DNA from: Triglochin maritima
Taxonomy: Eukaryota > Streptophyta > Magnoliopsida > Alismatales > Juncaginaceae
Direction of reading: 5' to 3'
NCBI GenBank assembly: GCA_963682175.1
Contig: OY821772.1
Location: 20,886,743 to 20,950,742, forward strand
DNA length: 64,000 nt
Below the pieces are notes generated by a model that searched no databases, had not been told where the DNA came from, and worked only from the letters and a program-made list of their open reading frames with translations. The position numbers were made by a program, and so were the translations under genes. Of this stretch, positions 32,893 through 46,037 are shown in pieces. The number at the start of each line of letters is the position of its first letter. Position 1 is the first letter of the stretch.

Positions 32893-34460
32893 TGATTGAA
32901 CGTTTTAATTAAAATTGCAAGTGCACGGCCGCGTTGAAGCGGTGGCAAATACGGGTCGATCCACAGGGAGGTGTGTCGACTTTGGTTTGTTCGAAGGCGT
33001 GTGGGAAAGAAATGAAAGAAAATGAGTTATGATCTACACTACAATACACTACAATGCGAAAGGAAATGGAAAATAAGCAATAAAACTAAACCCCAAAGGG
33101 GTAGAGAAAGAATGTGAATACAAATATATGTGTATGTGTGTGTTCAATTATGCTCATCACAACATGTAGTGTATGAAAATCATAAAACTAAATCCAACTT
33201 TGCCTCCACATGAAATAAGATAAGATCATATCATTAAAACATACAAGAAAATAATTGGAATGAAGCTAAATGAACTCAAGTATAAAGACCAAACCCCACT
33301 ATGCCACTACATGAAATAAGATTTACCCAATCATTAAAACATACAAGACATTAATAAAGGTAAAGGCAACAAGAGCACATACACTACAAGTCATGTTTCC
33401 TTTATCAATTCCATCCATATCCTCACCTCATCATTCCCCATAAAATAGGTCCACTAGTCTAAGCATATGCTAAGCTTCATTCAAGAGCATTAGCATATCA
33501 AAGACAAGAGTGAAATCTCATTAGATGATTATGGAATTCATATAAGGTTCAAAGGATTAAGATAACACACACCTAATACATCACATAATCACATCACATA
33601 TTTCTCTACCCCCAAATGTGGATGGAACTACTCACTACTCATTACGCTAACTACATTAACAAAATGAAACATTATACTGAAAGGAAATTAAACTAAGCAA
33701 GAAAGGAATATTAAAGAAGCTAATTAAAAGGAAAATAAAACTAAAGAAGCATGCAAGAATTAAAAGACAAGATTAAAAGAAACAAAGAGTAATTATATTA
33801 TTTACATGACTCACATTACAAGTGACATTTTTCTCCACCTTGAGTTTTTGCTTCAAGGCTTTTACTCCAAGTAGAGAGAATGCCACCAAGCAATGGGTGA
33901 ATACAAAAGGGGGAGGAGGAGGTCTACTTATAGCCATAGAAAAAGGTAATCCGGGACAATCCCCCGTTATGGGACTAAACATATACAAAAAATAAAACTA
34001 AATACACCCTAATACACGACCCACCAAAGTCTTAGCGGATTCAGACCCAAACCGACCACCAATCAGCGATCTTGGACCGCCAATTGGCGGTCTATATTGC
34101 TCGGATCCGGCCTGGATTTGGTGTGTGGTTGTTTGGCTTCATGTCTTTATGTTTGATGCTACCGAGTAGGTTGTTGGAGCTTAGGACCGAATCGAATTGC
34201 CAAATTACTCCTCATGATGGTGTGGAGTTTCTTGATTTGCTCATTGATCCTTTGGGTTTACATCCGGGTCCTTCCCTCTTCCATCTCAATCCCCAAGTCT
34301 TGCAACTCAGTTATTTTCCTTGCTTCTAGGTCCTTTTATGCCTCTTCTCCTCAATCATGTTTACTCCTAAAACTCAAACATAAAACTCGTTACATAGCAT
34401 TATTTAGGTTGATGATAATTGATATAAGACACAAATATATGCATGATATGATGTCAATCA
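32893..34460 (-). mobile_element. Solo LTR H, Athila-like, with target duplication GTCAG
   Basis: 1568 bp, TGATTGACATC at 34460 to ACGTTCAATCA at 32893 on the minus strand, flanked by GTCAG at 32888-32892 and 34461-34465. No primer site or polypurine tract is attached, so it is a solo LTR left by recombination. A TATAAGTA box is at 33925-33932. The U3 motif is a pair at 34054 and 34075 (21 bp apart), the second a perfect 18-bp palindrome ending 368 bp from the LTR start. Confidence 0.9.
34054..34092. promoter_or_regulatory. Paired palindromes in the U3 of solo LTR H
   Basis: A degenerate copy at 34054 and a perfect GACCGCCAATTGGCGGTC at 34075-34092, start-to-start 21 bp. Confidence 0.7.
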
Positions 34461-34465
34461 GTCAG

Positions 34466-36420
34466 CGCTGGAACTCACCTGTCCAGCACGGGACACACCA
34501 GAACCGCGCTGGGCTAAACCATTCGAACAAACGAGTTGCGTCGTTTGCACCAAACAAGTTGTGTCGTTCTACCAAACGACCTGACCTATTTTCACCAAAC
34601 GAGATGGGTCGTTCGGTCGAAACGAGTTGGGCAATTGCAACTTAATTAACAACTTGACTCGTTTTAAATATATATATACTTCTCTCTAAGACATGAAATA
34701 ACTTGTCCAAGATAATACAACTTAATTAACAACATATCCAATCAAATGATTGGAACTTTCGTAGGGATGAGCATGTCCCGCTAAGGACAACTCTATCCCC
34801 CATAGGGTCGAGTTGGTCCCGCCCGGGATTTTAGTGTCCCGATCTAGAAACAAGTGTTGCCCGCTCGGGACACAACTGTGTCCCTCGCGGGACTAGTGCG
34901 TCTCAGTGCTGGACTGGTGCATCTCGCGCGGCACAAAATGAGCCAACTTGTTTGGAACAACAAGCCAGTGTTAGGACGCACCATTCTGGCATTGTGACGC
35001 ACCAGTCCACGCTAGCACGCACCAGCCTCACGTTGGGCTAGATCGTTCGACCAAACGAGCTGGGTCATTTTCACCAAACAAGTTGTGTCATTCTGCCAAA
35101 CAACCTAGCTTGTTTCACTAAACGAGTTTGGTCATTTTACAAACAAGTTGGCTTGTTTCCACCAAACGAGCTGGGTCGTTTTCACTAAACGAGCTGCAAC
35201 TTAATTAACAACTTGATTCGTTTATATATATACACTTCTCTGTAAGATATGAAACAACTTGTCCAAGATGAGACATCTTAATTAACAATATATAACAATA
35301 TGTGTACAATTTTATGGCATCGTTGTTAGATTCAAAATTCAATCAAGACAAACGAGTTGAAAACATCACAAACCAACTTGTTACAAGTTAACTTGTACTC
35401 ACACGAACATTGAAACAATTACGTTTTCTAGAACTAAGTAAGCTCAATCGTTTTCTTCAGCTAAATGAGTTGCATTGTTTTTTTAATACTAAATAACCTT
35501 AATCGATTTTTAATACTAAATAACCTCAGTTGTTTTGTTGAGTTAAATAAGTTGGGTCCTTTCTTGAGATGAATAAGTTGAGTCATTTTCTTGAGCTAAA
35601 TAACCTCGATTGTTTTCTTGAGCTAAGTTGGGTCGTTTTTTAATACTAAATAACCTCGGTTGTTTTCTTGAGTTAAACAAGTTGGGTCGTTTTTTAATAC
35701 TAAATAACCTCGGTTGTCTTCTTTAGCTAATCAAGTTGGGTCATTTCTTGACCTGAATTAGTTGTGTCGTTTCCTAAAACTAAATAAGTTAGGTCGTTTT
35801 CTTGAGATAAATAAGCTTGGCCATTTTCTTGAGAAAAATATGCTTGGACATTTCTTGAGACCATCCCTAGTAAGGATCCTCTCTTGCGGGGCAGGGACCG
35901 TCCCGGGCAGGGATGGAAAAGTCTGGATTGCCAGCACATGCTGCTTGTTTTATTCATAAAATTCACATCCATATACAAAATTTGATGATTCTAGATCCGT
36001 TGGAAAGACAATTGAAATGTTCACATATTTGGTTCTCTTATAACTTGCCAAATTCCGATGATATGTGAGGGAAAAACTTTGTCAAAACAGATTGTATTTG
36101 AAAACTAGACAATCGACAAATCATCAATAATTTGTGCATAACTCTCTCATTCGATATCCAAATAAATGGATTCAATACTCGTTACAAAGAAGATTTCGAG
36201 AAGCAAAACCTTAATATATTACATATTTCCAAATGAGGAACCTAATGGGCTCATCAATGGTGTGGAAGACTGCTGATTTGAGAGAACAGAAAACGAGCTG
36301 TGACGCACCAGTCCCGTGCTGGGACGCACCAACGATCCGGTTGTTTCACCAAACGAGCTGGCTTGGTATCACCAAACGAGCTTGGTCGTTCGGTCGAAAC
36401 GCGCGGGAACGGTGTTCCGA
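34466..36420 (-). repeat. Degenerate dyad-rich repeat, family J (inverted relative to family K)
   Basis: Noncoding sequence dense in short inverted motifs such as GGGACGCACCAGTCC, CGCTCGGGAC, and variants of AAACGAGCTGGGTCGTTT. The block CTAAGACATGAAATAACTTG (34687-34706) and its neighbours are the reverse complement of the unit in 53770-63521. A subregion (35400-35870) is a loose array of about 30-40 bp units ending in GTTGGGTCGTTTT. ORFs here are shadows. Confidence 0.65.
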
Positions 36421-36698
36421 GGGTAGGGTCGTCGATGGGTTAGAATGTTTGGGATTGATGATTTTGTTTGGGATGGGATTGTGGGGATGGAGTGGGTGGT
36501 ATTTTAGGGATAAAGGTGGAAATAAATTAAAAAATATTAAATTTTTAGCATTCAAAATAATTCGTACAGTGATTCGTCTTATATAACATTTGACGGGTTG
36601 AAATATATATGGCAAAAAATATTCAATCATTCACGGGTTGAAATTGTTTGGCATCTATTTGCTGATTGTTTGGTTTTGGTACCAAAGAGTGATCGAAA
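36421..36698 (+). promoter_or_regulatory. Promoter and 5' UTR region of the phosphatase gene
   Basis: AT-rich after the J repeat. A TATATAA box at 36580-36586 lies 113 bp before the ATG, a plausible distance for a plant gene. The repeat reaches to within about 280 bp of the start codon, so the upstream regulatory space is short. Confidence 0.45.
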
Positions 36699-39600
36699 AT
36701 GGAACCCAAAAGAATGCTTCTTCACTTCCTCTTCGGAGTGTCATCGCTCCTCACCATCGCCGCCCTCGGAAGCGGGGAGGACTACGTCCGACCTCAGCCG
36801 CGGAGAACCCTGAGCTTCCCATGGAATATTCGGGACTCTCCCGAACCACACCAGGTCCGTCTTCTTCTTCTTCTTCTTCGTCGTCGTCGTCGTCGTCGTC
36901 GTCGTAATCTTTGCTTGAAAGATGCCACCTTTTTGTGTTGGTTGACTTTCTTTAGGGTTGTTGTGGGAACCCATTTGAGGTTTTGTGAACAATTGGTGGA
37001 ATATGTGATGGATAAGGTAAAATATTGATTTTCAGGGAATCCGATTTGGGGGTTCAGTCAAATGTCTTCTTTCCCAACCTATTTGTGCTCGATGGTGTTT
37101 AATGTTGTTCTTTGGAAGGACCGGATTGGTGGAAGTAAAATATCGCATTTTCCCACCTTTCTGCGGTGCATGTTGTTTGTTGTAACCCATTTGGGGGTTT
37201 TGTTTGGGATTTGTTGGAGGCGAAATATAAAATTTTGCTAATAACGCTTTTATTCTGTTAGGCTTGTTTTTGCATTCGAATCGTTGGTATTTGATTGGAT
37301 GTTGACATCTCTTATTGTTGTTACCATGAATTTCTAGATATTGAATTTGGAAGTTATACTTAGAATCATTGGTTCATAATTTTATTTTCTAATATGCCTC
37401 TTGCATGTAAAAATGCATATCCATCTCTGGCAGATGTTGGACATCCAGATTTGGAAGAACCTATTTGGAAAATTTCCTATCCCTCAGATATTTGCTTTTT
37501 TTTACTAAAAAACTTGAAGAACCATACTTGAATCGTTGGCAAACTATCCTGAATTTTGGTTATGCTGATTTTGGTTTAGTACGTACTGTTATTTTAACAA
37601 TGGTCTTCCAAATTATCTTGTCAAAAGTAGTAAATAGAGTCTAATTGGAAGGTCAGAACTCAAAACAAAAGACTTTTATTAACTTCGAAAAATTCACGTC
37701 AAAGAACATCTTGCTTTCAATTTTCTGCTTTCTTGTAAAGCAGATTTTTGTTTCTTATCATTTATCCGTGATCAGTCCATAGGCTGTGAATATTTGATAT
37801 CCATTTTCCTTTTTATGCATTACTTGATGTTTTAGAATGACAAAAGAAAGTTCCGCAGGTTCACATTTCTCTGGCCGGTGATAAACACATGAGAGTGACA
37901 TGGATCACAGATGACGAATCTTCTCCTTCAATTGTTGAATATGGAAAATCTTCTGGACAATATTCATCAGCTTCTCATGGAGACAGCACGTCGTACAGCT
38001 ACATGTTGTACCGTTCTGGAAAAATTCACCACGTTGTTATTGGACCATTAGATGATGAGACAATTTACTTTTACCGGTGTGGAGGGCAAGGAGCAGAGTT
38101 CCGACTAAAGACCCCTCCCTCAAAATTCCCAATAAGCTTTGCTGTGGTTGGTGATCTTGGTCAAACAGAGTGGACTTCATCAACTTTAGAACACATCGAT
38201 AAGTGTGAACATGATGTGCTTCTCCTCCCAGGTGACCTTGCATATGCTGATTACATGCAACACCTGTGGGATTCATTTGGGGTGCTAGTTCAACCACGTT
38301 CTAGTGCAAGACCTTGGATGGTAACTGAAGGAAACCATGAGAAGGAGAGCATACCTTTTATTAAAACTGGATTCCAATCATATAATGCACGGTGGAAGAT
38401 GCCTTTTGAGGAAAGTAAATCACCATCCAATCTATTTTACTCTTTTGAAGTTGTTGGGGTACACATCATTATGCTTGGCTCTTACACTGATTTTGACGAA
38501 AATTCTGATCAATATAACTGGTTAAAGGTATGTTCCCGGCTCACATTTCAACTTCAATGCATTTTCATTTCTTTTGAAGTCAATTTTCGCCTATTCGCCT
38601 AGGCGACTGCCCCTGCGGGTGGTTGCATGCGACCACCTGCACACCGCACACAATGGTGTGCGGTATAGGTGGTCGCATGCGACCACCTGCACACCGCACG
38701 CCATTGTGTGCGGTATAGGCGGCCGCACATGGTCGCCTAGGCGAGCATGTGCTGTGCACAACAATGGCTAGTTTTTCTAGTCGTTGTGGGTTGCTACTGT
38801 AGCGGGAGAGAAGATCAGAAGAAGATTTGGTGGTTGGGTTAGGGTTTGGGAGAGAGAGGGTGGATGAGTTACGGTTTGGGGGAGATAGGGTGGTTGGGTT
38901 AGGGTATGGGGAAGAGAGGGTTATATAGTGAGTGGCTTTACGGTTTATGTGTGATGCAATCTTGGTCGTTCGTTTTCTTCTTCTTCTTCTTTACCCTCTA
39001 CCCTACCTCTCTTCCATTCCTATAAATTCATAGTGAGTTGGTGATTTAAGTTTCTTTTTTATGTTCAAACATGTTAGATTTTTTTCTATATTTTATTTGT
39101 ATTTTTCCTATTTTTCCCCTAATTTTTTTAATTAAAACAAAATAAAAATAAAAAGGGGTCACCCACAACTGGGCAACCGCCCAATCGCCTAGCTCGCCTA
39201 GGCATTTACCTAAACCTTGCATTGAATTATTGTCAATTATTTTTAAGAACTAGAAGTTTTACCCAGTGTGTTGTATAGTCATTTGCTTAGGACTCCCGTG
39301 AGTCGGAGGATCTTCCTATGTAGTTCTGTCAAATCTTATTATCGTTTAGCCTTAAGTAGAAGCATACCTCTAGTTCTCGGTCAACTAAACTTAATCTGAA
39401 TTGGCTACACTAAGTTGACTAGTAAAATTGAGTAAACTAAATCATTCACTCCGATATGTAACCCTGTAATCCACTATCTATTTCCATTCAAACTAATATC
39501 CATAACCTTATTCCTTCACACCTTGACTGTGCATTTTGGTTGACGACTATTAGAATGCCACTTACCTTGGCACTTAATGTGTTACTTTTTTCTATAGAGA

Positions 39601-42600
39601 TCTTGTTGCATGGACTTCCTCTTTTATTCAGTCTCATATCCTTGGTATCTTCAACATCTGCTAGAATTGACTAGACCTCCATAGAATGATGAGTTTTATC
39701 CACAAGAGATGTGTCTTTCTAACCGATAAAAAAGAGATGTTTCTTTGTACCAAGCTTTTGGCAGTTTCTTCATGCTACCAAAATGTAACGAAGAAAATAT
39801 AAAAACACATATGCTTAAGACTTGATCTATCCTAAGGCCCTAACGGGATGTCAAGCAAGAATTCTATTGCTCTCGAGCATCTAGTATTAACATGACACTT
39901 CAAGCCAGTTTACCAATTTAAACCACATTAACCAAGCCCCGTTGACATATCCCAATTCACCAACCTCAATTAACCGATTCAAATCAACCAAACCCAACCA
40001 AGTTCAGTTGATGAATTCACATTAATAGAGCTCAATCAACAACTTCGAATTGATCAAACCCAATAACTTATAAGTTATAGTCAACTACCTCGTTCAACCA
40101 ACAATCCACAACCGACTGGTTTGCAACCTAAAAATTTCACAACTCAAAAGCCAATTAACCACAATCGTCCCACAGGTGACATATTGAAAGAGCAAGGGGT
40201 AGAAGATGTTATTTCTGCTTATCCTCCATTAATCTTGTCTTTTGTCTTATGTGGTGACGAACCATACCCCAATGAAAGAATCTTTTTTTAACTTGTGCCC
40301 ACCTATCTTAAATGTCTACCTTTTGATTAGCCTGTGAACTCTAAAACCAATTTGTACCACCAGTTTTTGAATGCAATGGTGGCCGAGCTACCAAAATGTT
40401 GTTCATGCTTATCCATCATTTTCATCCAAAGACTAAGAAGTATTCCTTGAGCAACATATGCCTCTTAGTCTGTTAAATCCTAATCTTAGGTGATCTTGAG
40501 CATCTTCTTCAAATCAAAGTTTGAGATTAAGCACCCAAGCCTAGGCCCTATTGATCGATATAACCAAAATCATGCTCTTTTATTTATTTGTAAACCTCGC
40601 TTTGTTGGAGATAGAAGGTTGGATTTTTTAGGATATGGAAAATTATGTGAAAAGTTTTTGGAGCATTCTAGATGCATCCATTTTGAATATAAACCACCCC
40701 AAATTAACCCAATACATGAGAGAGCAAATGCTAGTGAGGAGAGCAAGTCTAGACTCTAGTCATTTGATCGCAATTTCGAGCTCCAAGGGATTGGGGAAGC
40801 CCCAACGTTTTCATCTTCATTTCTTCTTCCTTCTTGTCATGTATTTTGTTTGTTTAGTTTACTTCTTATCAGATCGCTTTCAATCATTCATATTTCCATT
40901 CCTAAATCCTGTTTGTTTATTGATCTTTACTCCTTACCTTTTCTTTCATTATTGCAATCTTCGTAGCATGATGTGGACAACCAACATTAGGTCAAATGAA
41001 GGACTGAATTGTCAATCCATGGGGTCTCCCACAATAACCAAATCTTTAGTCAAATACTTTGCCTGAGAATTCTGATTACCCAATCAATTTCCCTATTTTC
41101 ATTTCTTTTTATGTATCTTCAAAGACATTAGTTGGTGGGATGGCGACTCCATATACTGATATACCCTAAAACTTAGTCTTTTGCCTTTAAGATGGGTTTT
41201 TTAGTTTCACCTGCACTATTTTAGTCACCATCACATGTTGAAATACTTGTTTATATGATTGATCATGGATTTATATCTAATAACTCAATAGTTGATTAGG
41301 TAGCAATGACTTCATTTTATTTTAATTGCCTTTTGTTTCATTCCTACTCCACCTTGCTGGTTATACATGATTGCTGGTTAGGTAATAGCATTATTAAATT
41401 ACCTTTTTCTTGATATGGTTGAAATTATTCTTCCTTATATGTATGCTTATAATTAGAAATCTAATCACTAGGGCTATACACTTCTGTTATCCACACAAAT
41501 GACAAATGATAATTATTGCATAGTTGCTAGGTCACATTGCTTTCGAATGTGTTGTGCTCTAGTTTCAGGGCAAAAACATCAACCTACTAAAACTAAAAAT
41601 TTAGGAGTGTGATAACATTTATAACAGTATCATCTTCTTAACGACAAGTTGGTATGTGGATCTTAACCCCAGTTTACTGACAAACAAAAAAACAAAAAAT
41701 GTTAACCCCAGTTTTCTGTTTTTTTCTTTCTTTCTGATCATGCCTAAGAACCATGATACATACTAAACCCTTGACATATATTGTATTATATTAGTATACC
41801 AGCAGTATATGTACTTCAGTGATCATACCATATTCTCAAGGGTTAAGGTGTTTAGCGACATTATTTTGTTTCTAGGCCGATCTAGCTAAGGTGGACAGAA
41901 AAAGAACACCCTGGTTGCTTGTACTGTTTCATGTGCCATGGTACAACAGCAATTGGGCTCATCGGGGTGAAGGGGACGACATGATGGCTACTATGGAGCC
42001 TCTGCTGTACGGTGCCGGAGTTGATATCATGTTAGCTGGCCATGTCCATGCTTATGAACGCTCGGTATGGTGGTAAATTGTTATCAGCTTTAGTTTGATC
42101 TTTCTAAACAAAAATCAGTTAAAATCTTTTTGATTTCTAGGAGCGTGCAAGAAACGGCCAACGAGACCGTTGCGGGGCAGTTCATATTACCATTGGTGAT
42201 GGTGGTAACAGAGAAGGTCTAGCTCGAAGGTGAGCATCTCTCTATTCTCTTTACCAACATTAGTGGCATACATGTTGAATGAACATACACTATATTTTCT
42301 TCTGAATAATATGTTACGGACAGAGTTTTGTTATTCCTCTGAGTTCCTCTATAGCACAAGCCGTCATATAGTACACCCTCTTGAATCCTGAGGATTGTGA
42401 TTCTTTAGTTGTTCATTGAATGATACTTTTGGAAACCTAGGGGTTTGTTCTTTGAGATGTTTTTACATAATAGGCATCAGAAGCTAAATCATCTTTAATC
42501 ATGCCTTTAAAGGTGAGACACAGTAATGTTTGATGATCACAGGTATCGAAATCCTAAACCAGAATGGTCAGTCTTCCGAGAAGCGAGTTTCGGTCATGGT

Positions 42601-42765
42601 AAGCTGAAGATTGTGAATTCAAGCCATGCATTGTGGAGCTGGCACAGGAATGACGATGATGAACCGGTTCAGTCTGATAAGGTGTGGATCACCTCACTGA
42701 CCAGTTTAGGATGTGTTTCCCATAATGAACAACCTGAGTTGAGGAAGATCTTGATGGCTCCTTAA
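36699..42765 (+). CDS. PAP: Purple acid phosphatase, plant PAP18/20/21/22 type, five exons
   Basis: Secreted or vacuolar metallophosphatase that releases phosphate from phosphomonoesters. Exons 36699-36854, 37859-38527, 41876-42064, 42141-42229 and 42543-42765 join through GT-AG introns to 441 codons with no stop, close to the usual length of this clade. Residues 1-26 look like a signal peptide. An N-terminal Fn3-like domain (about 50-135) precedes the metallophosphatase domain. All five metal-binding motifs are present: GDLG (Asp151), GDLAY (Asp178, Tyr181), GNHE (Asn211), FHVPW (His294) and GHVH (His331, His333). The C-terminus keeps the GDGGNREGL and FGHG blocks. The start is the ATG followed by the hydrophobic stretch. 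Intron 2 is 3.35 kb and carries an insertion. The exact paralogue number cannot be set from sequence reading alone, and substrate is not known. Confidence 0.93.
36859..36906 (+). repeat. (CTT)n(CGT)n microsatellite at the start of intron 1
   Basis: Six CTT units followed by about nine CGT units, beginning four bases after the exon 1 donor. It stays open in frame, so a misannotation that reads through the donor would add Leu and Arg runs. Confidence 0.85.
38571..39231. mobile_element. Palindrome-rich insertion in intron 2 of the phosphatase gene
   Basis: A stretch with CGCCTAGGCG-type ends (38589-38605 and 39184-39205). A 50-bp tandem duplication (about 38618-38667 and 38668-38717) is built of GGTGGTCGCATGCGACCACC (perfect 20-bp palindrome at 38668-38687) and the hairpin ACCGCACAC..GTGTGCGGT. 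A GGGTTAGGGTTTGGG-type minisatellite follows (38830-38935). The right edge, read on the minus strand as CAAGGTTTAGGTAAATGCC, resembles hAT-type ends. No clear target duplication was found, so the class is tentative. Confidence 0.45.
39232..41875 (+). other. Remainder of phosphatase intron 2
   Basis: AT-rich intron sequence with scattered short ORFs (for example 40490-40759 and 40635-41066) that show no recognisable domain. It may hold old insertions; none can be delimited. Confidence 0.5.
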
Positions 42766-43870
42766 CACGTACTCTAACGAAATGAACTCATGGAAAGTAG
42801 CCCTACTTTTGACTTTGACCAGATGAAATGAGCTTAATTTCCATAATTACGTGGTATCAGTTATTTACTAATTCTCTAAAAATGGTGGTTGGTATGTGTG
42901 CTTCAGTTTATGAGCCGCTTATATTTATGTATGTGATGTAAAATGTTAAATGTGAATAAGTTTTGAGTTTATGGAGAACCTTTGAACCTATTGTGTGTAA
43001 TGTGAATTTGATTTCTGTATTGGAAAGGTAGGAGACCAATGAGACTATTCTCGCAAAGATTGTATTCTAGTTTCAAACATTTAAACATTTGGTTAATGTA
43101 TTACCTACGACCCATTGTAAAGACAATATACGGTTCGATACTCCAATATGATTAAGCATTTATCATGTAAAGGAGGTGGCAACGAAATTCCAACTATTTC
43201 TTTTTTATATAGGAAAACGACGCTGTAAGCTTATTGATTCAAAGATGTTGAGAAATACCAAAGAAACCAATTAAGAGCGTAAGTTTGTGCATAACTGCAT
43301 ACCATGAACATCGAGCAGGGAAAGATGTGATATTTGCGCTGCAAAGAAAATCCACTGGTGGTTGGTGGTATGGTTTGGTGGATTCTTAAATCGACTACCA
43401 AAATCTCCTTGCGATCAATTGCCATGTGCTTCAGAAACACAATTTATGGAGAACTTACATTGCTATTTGTTATAGTAGTGTCGCATACTGGTACATTGAT
43501 AGGTCGAAAAGTTTTGCAGGGCCGAAAAGATCTAGCTGAGTTAAAAGTTCATAAAGCATCGGAAACCACAGCAGAATAATTTGATCTCTCTTGTCATACC
43601 AGTTACGTGAGTTTCCTTTCATAGGATGTGATTGATTTAGACAAAAAATAGTTTACGGAACGAGAAACTCAAGCCCTAATGCTATTTTTTGTGTAATTGA
43701 TTTGTAAAGAGTTAGGTAACTTCAATTCCTAACATGAAATTATTATGATTGGGTGACTATACTTTAACCTCCAAACGGAAACTGAAAAACAATTAATGAA
43801 ATTCAATTCTCACCCACTTCCCTGAACCTCCGAAGTCAACATCCAGTAAGTAGTTTCAAAACGTGGCGTT
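42766..43870 (+). other. 3' UTR of the phosphatase gene and intergenic DNA
   Basis: The first 250 bp after the stop are T/A-rich and include GTGAATAAGTTTTG (42951-42964), where polyadenylation may occur. From 43190 on there is no supported gene. Confidence 0.5.
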
Positions 43871-43875
43871 TCACT

Positions 43876-46032
43876 TGTCACGTCCCTACCCTTCTTAGGG
43901 TTCTGTTTAGGGTGCACGGGGAAGAGATTTTTGATGGCTTGATGGGTGTAGGGGAACCGAGTAGGAGATGGGTGAGGTTGACGGCTGGGTTGGGGTTTTG
44001 TTGTGGAGAAACCAACGTCCCTCTCTCCCTCTCTTCTTCCTTTCTTCTTCCATTTTCCATCTCTCTCTCACTCTCCTTTCCCTTCCTTTTTCCGACAACC
44101 AGAGAACGTAGCGGCGACTCCGACGTGTGGAGGCGAGCGTGGAGTCGAGGAGGCAAGCGTGAGGCGCGCGTGATCATAGGTTACGGTCGGCGGGCGACGT
44201 TGAGCGAACTCCGGCGTGCTCCGTCTTCGTCTTGAGGTATGCTGGCTTACTAGTGTGGTTTTATTGTTCCCCACGTTGGTGAGAAGTTGTGGTCGGTCGC
44301 GGGAGGTCGGAGACCTCGTCAGCGACGAGAGAACGGTGTAAAATCCTTGGCTTGTGCAAGGTTGCTGTCGACCAACGGTCGACCAGTGCCTTCGGGCAGT
44401 CGACCGGTTTTACCTTTTTGCCTGACTTTAACCAACACCGGTCGAACGATGCCAATGTGGTGGTCGACCGGTTACTTGTGTGCTGGTGAGTTGGAGGCTT
44501 ACTGTCGGATTTCGGTCGACCGTCCCTTGTTTTTGGGTCGACCGGAACTTAAGTGTACTTGATGATTATGCATGTTGTTCGACCGATTTTGCTATATTGT
44601 TCGACCGTTATATGACGTAGACTATTAGGATGACCCTTGTAGTTTTTGGTCGACCGGGACCCCTGAGTCGGTCGACCGAATAGACTTGTATGATTTTGAC
44701 CAACTCTGGATTTTGACCTCGTATTCGGTCGACCGGTTTTAGACTGTTGTTCGACCGTTTGGACTTAAGTGAGGCGCAGAATAGTTCGACCGTTGTAGAC
44801 TTTCGGTCGACCGAACCTATTGGGGACGGTCGACCGGTTAGGCTCTTTCGATCGACCGTTTGTGCGCAGAACTGAATTCCTGGTCCTTGTGTTTTGTCAA
44901 CTCTGTCCACGGAAACCCGTGTCCTCGCTTAGAGCGTGAGCCAGGAGGTGACGGCGGGTACGTGCTCGTGCCTGCACAGGGACTGCCGTGTGGAAGAGTG
45001 TAGACACTTGGGTCGCGCAACCTCCGTGTTGGACCGTGGTGTGACGTGTTGTTGCCTTACTCTCTGTAGAGTAGCAGACCTGAGGGATCGCGGATCTTAA
45101 TGCGTGTTGACGCAAGGCTCGTGGAGCATGATGACCCTGCAGACTACGGTCTGGACTCGTCCGATGTTGTGTCGGACGTATGTTGTACCGCCGAGGTTGT
45201 GCCTGCGATGTCGTCGAGGTTTTTGCCGGCGATGATGGTGCCGATGATGTTCCGATTTTTGGTGTTGCCGTCCGATGTTGTGCCGGACGTATGTTGTACC
45301 GCCGATGTTGTGCCGACGATGCCACCGATGTTGTTCCGGTGATGATCCTCGATTGGGCACCTATCCTGGGATGTTGACCGACCGAGCTACGGCTCCGTCG
45401 AGGTGGTGTAGACCACGTAGTTCTTTGCGCGGAAGTGCGGACGCTCCTCACCGATCCCTTTGGTTCGAGTAGTCGCGTGTGGGGGGTGCGTCGCGTACTG
45501 TCCGTAAGACCGTATGTGCCTACGGTAGATTTCCGAGTGAGACCCGTGGTTGTTGCTGGACTGATGTCCTTGTGGACCATGTTGAGGGTCGTTGTGTTGT
45601 TGGACTGAGGTCCTGTTTACTCTTGGAGGGATTTGATGCATTGCAGATGTGATATAACATGCTACTAGTATGATAGGTTCATTTACCGTACTGTTGCATT
45701 CATATATGCGAGCTTGGCATACGGGGTTACCTAATGGGAAACTCAGGCATCGTTGTTTGATTCATGTTTCAGGACCGTTGTAGGTTCTGTCGGGTGGTAA
45801 CAGCGGGCACACACATTTTGGGGTCATGATCCTCTTCGGACTCTTCGAGGTCGTCGTGATTGCTTGTACCTGTCTTTCTTTATATTTTTGTAATCACGTC
45901 TTTTGACAAACTCTGTTGTATTATTGGTGCACCGACTGTTGATTTATATGAGTAACATTCCCGTGGATGAGTTTTATCAGATAATCTCTTTATTGTTTAA
46001 TTTTTAAATTTCTGCTGTTTCGGGATGTTACA
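43876..46032 (+). mobile_element. Solo LTR S6 (TGTCACG..GTTACA) with target duplication TCACT
   Basis: 2157 bp, from TGTCACGTCCCTACC to CGGGATGTTACA, flanked by TCACT at 43871-43875 and 46033-46037. The ends suggest a chromovirus (Tekay/Del-like) Ty3 LTR. It contains five perfect CGGTCGACCG palindromes and many half-motifs (TTCGACCG) between 44370 and 44860, and a tandem duplication around TGTTGTACCGCCGA (45181 and 45292). Translations in this stretch are not genes. Confidence 0.85.
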
Positions 46033-46037
46033 TCACT

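Noticed and set aside
36638..37028. Phosphatase exon 1 reading through into Leu/Arg runs
   Set aside because: The CTT/CGT runs follow a donor at 36855. Splicing to 37859 gives the conserved VHISLAGDKHMRVTW block in phase, whereas read-through gives low-complexity sequence.
38830..38935. Interstitial telomere repeats
   Set aside because: Units such as GGGTTAGGGTTTGGG resemble plant telomere sequence, but the spacing is irregular and the units are longer. A minisatellite in the intron insertion is more likely.
40490..41066. Two overlapping ORFs in phosphatase intron 2 as a nested gene
   Set aside because: No domain, no conservation evidence, and AT-rich composition like the rest of the intron.
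43878..44235. ORFs on both strands at the start of S6
   Set aside because: They overlap each other in low-complexity CT/GA sequence at the LTR start.
44897..45641. Arg/Thr/Ser-rich ORF on the minus strand as a gene
   Set aside because: It lies within solo LTR S6, which has a clear 5-bp target duplication; GC-rich repeats keep the frame open.
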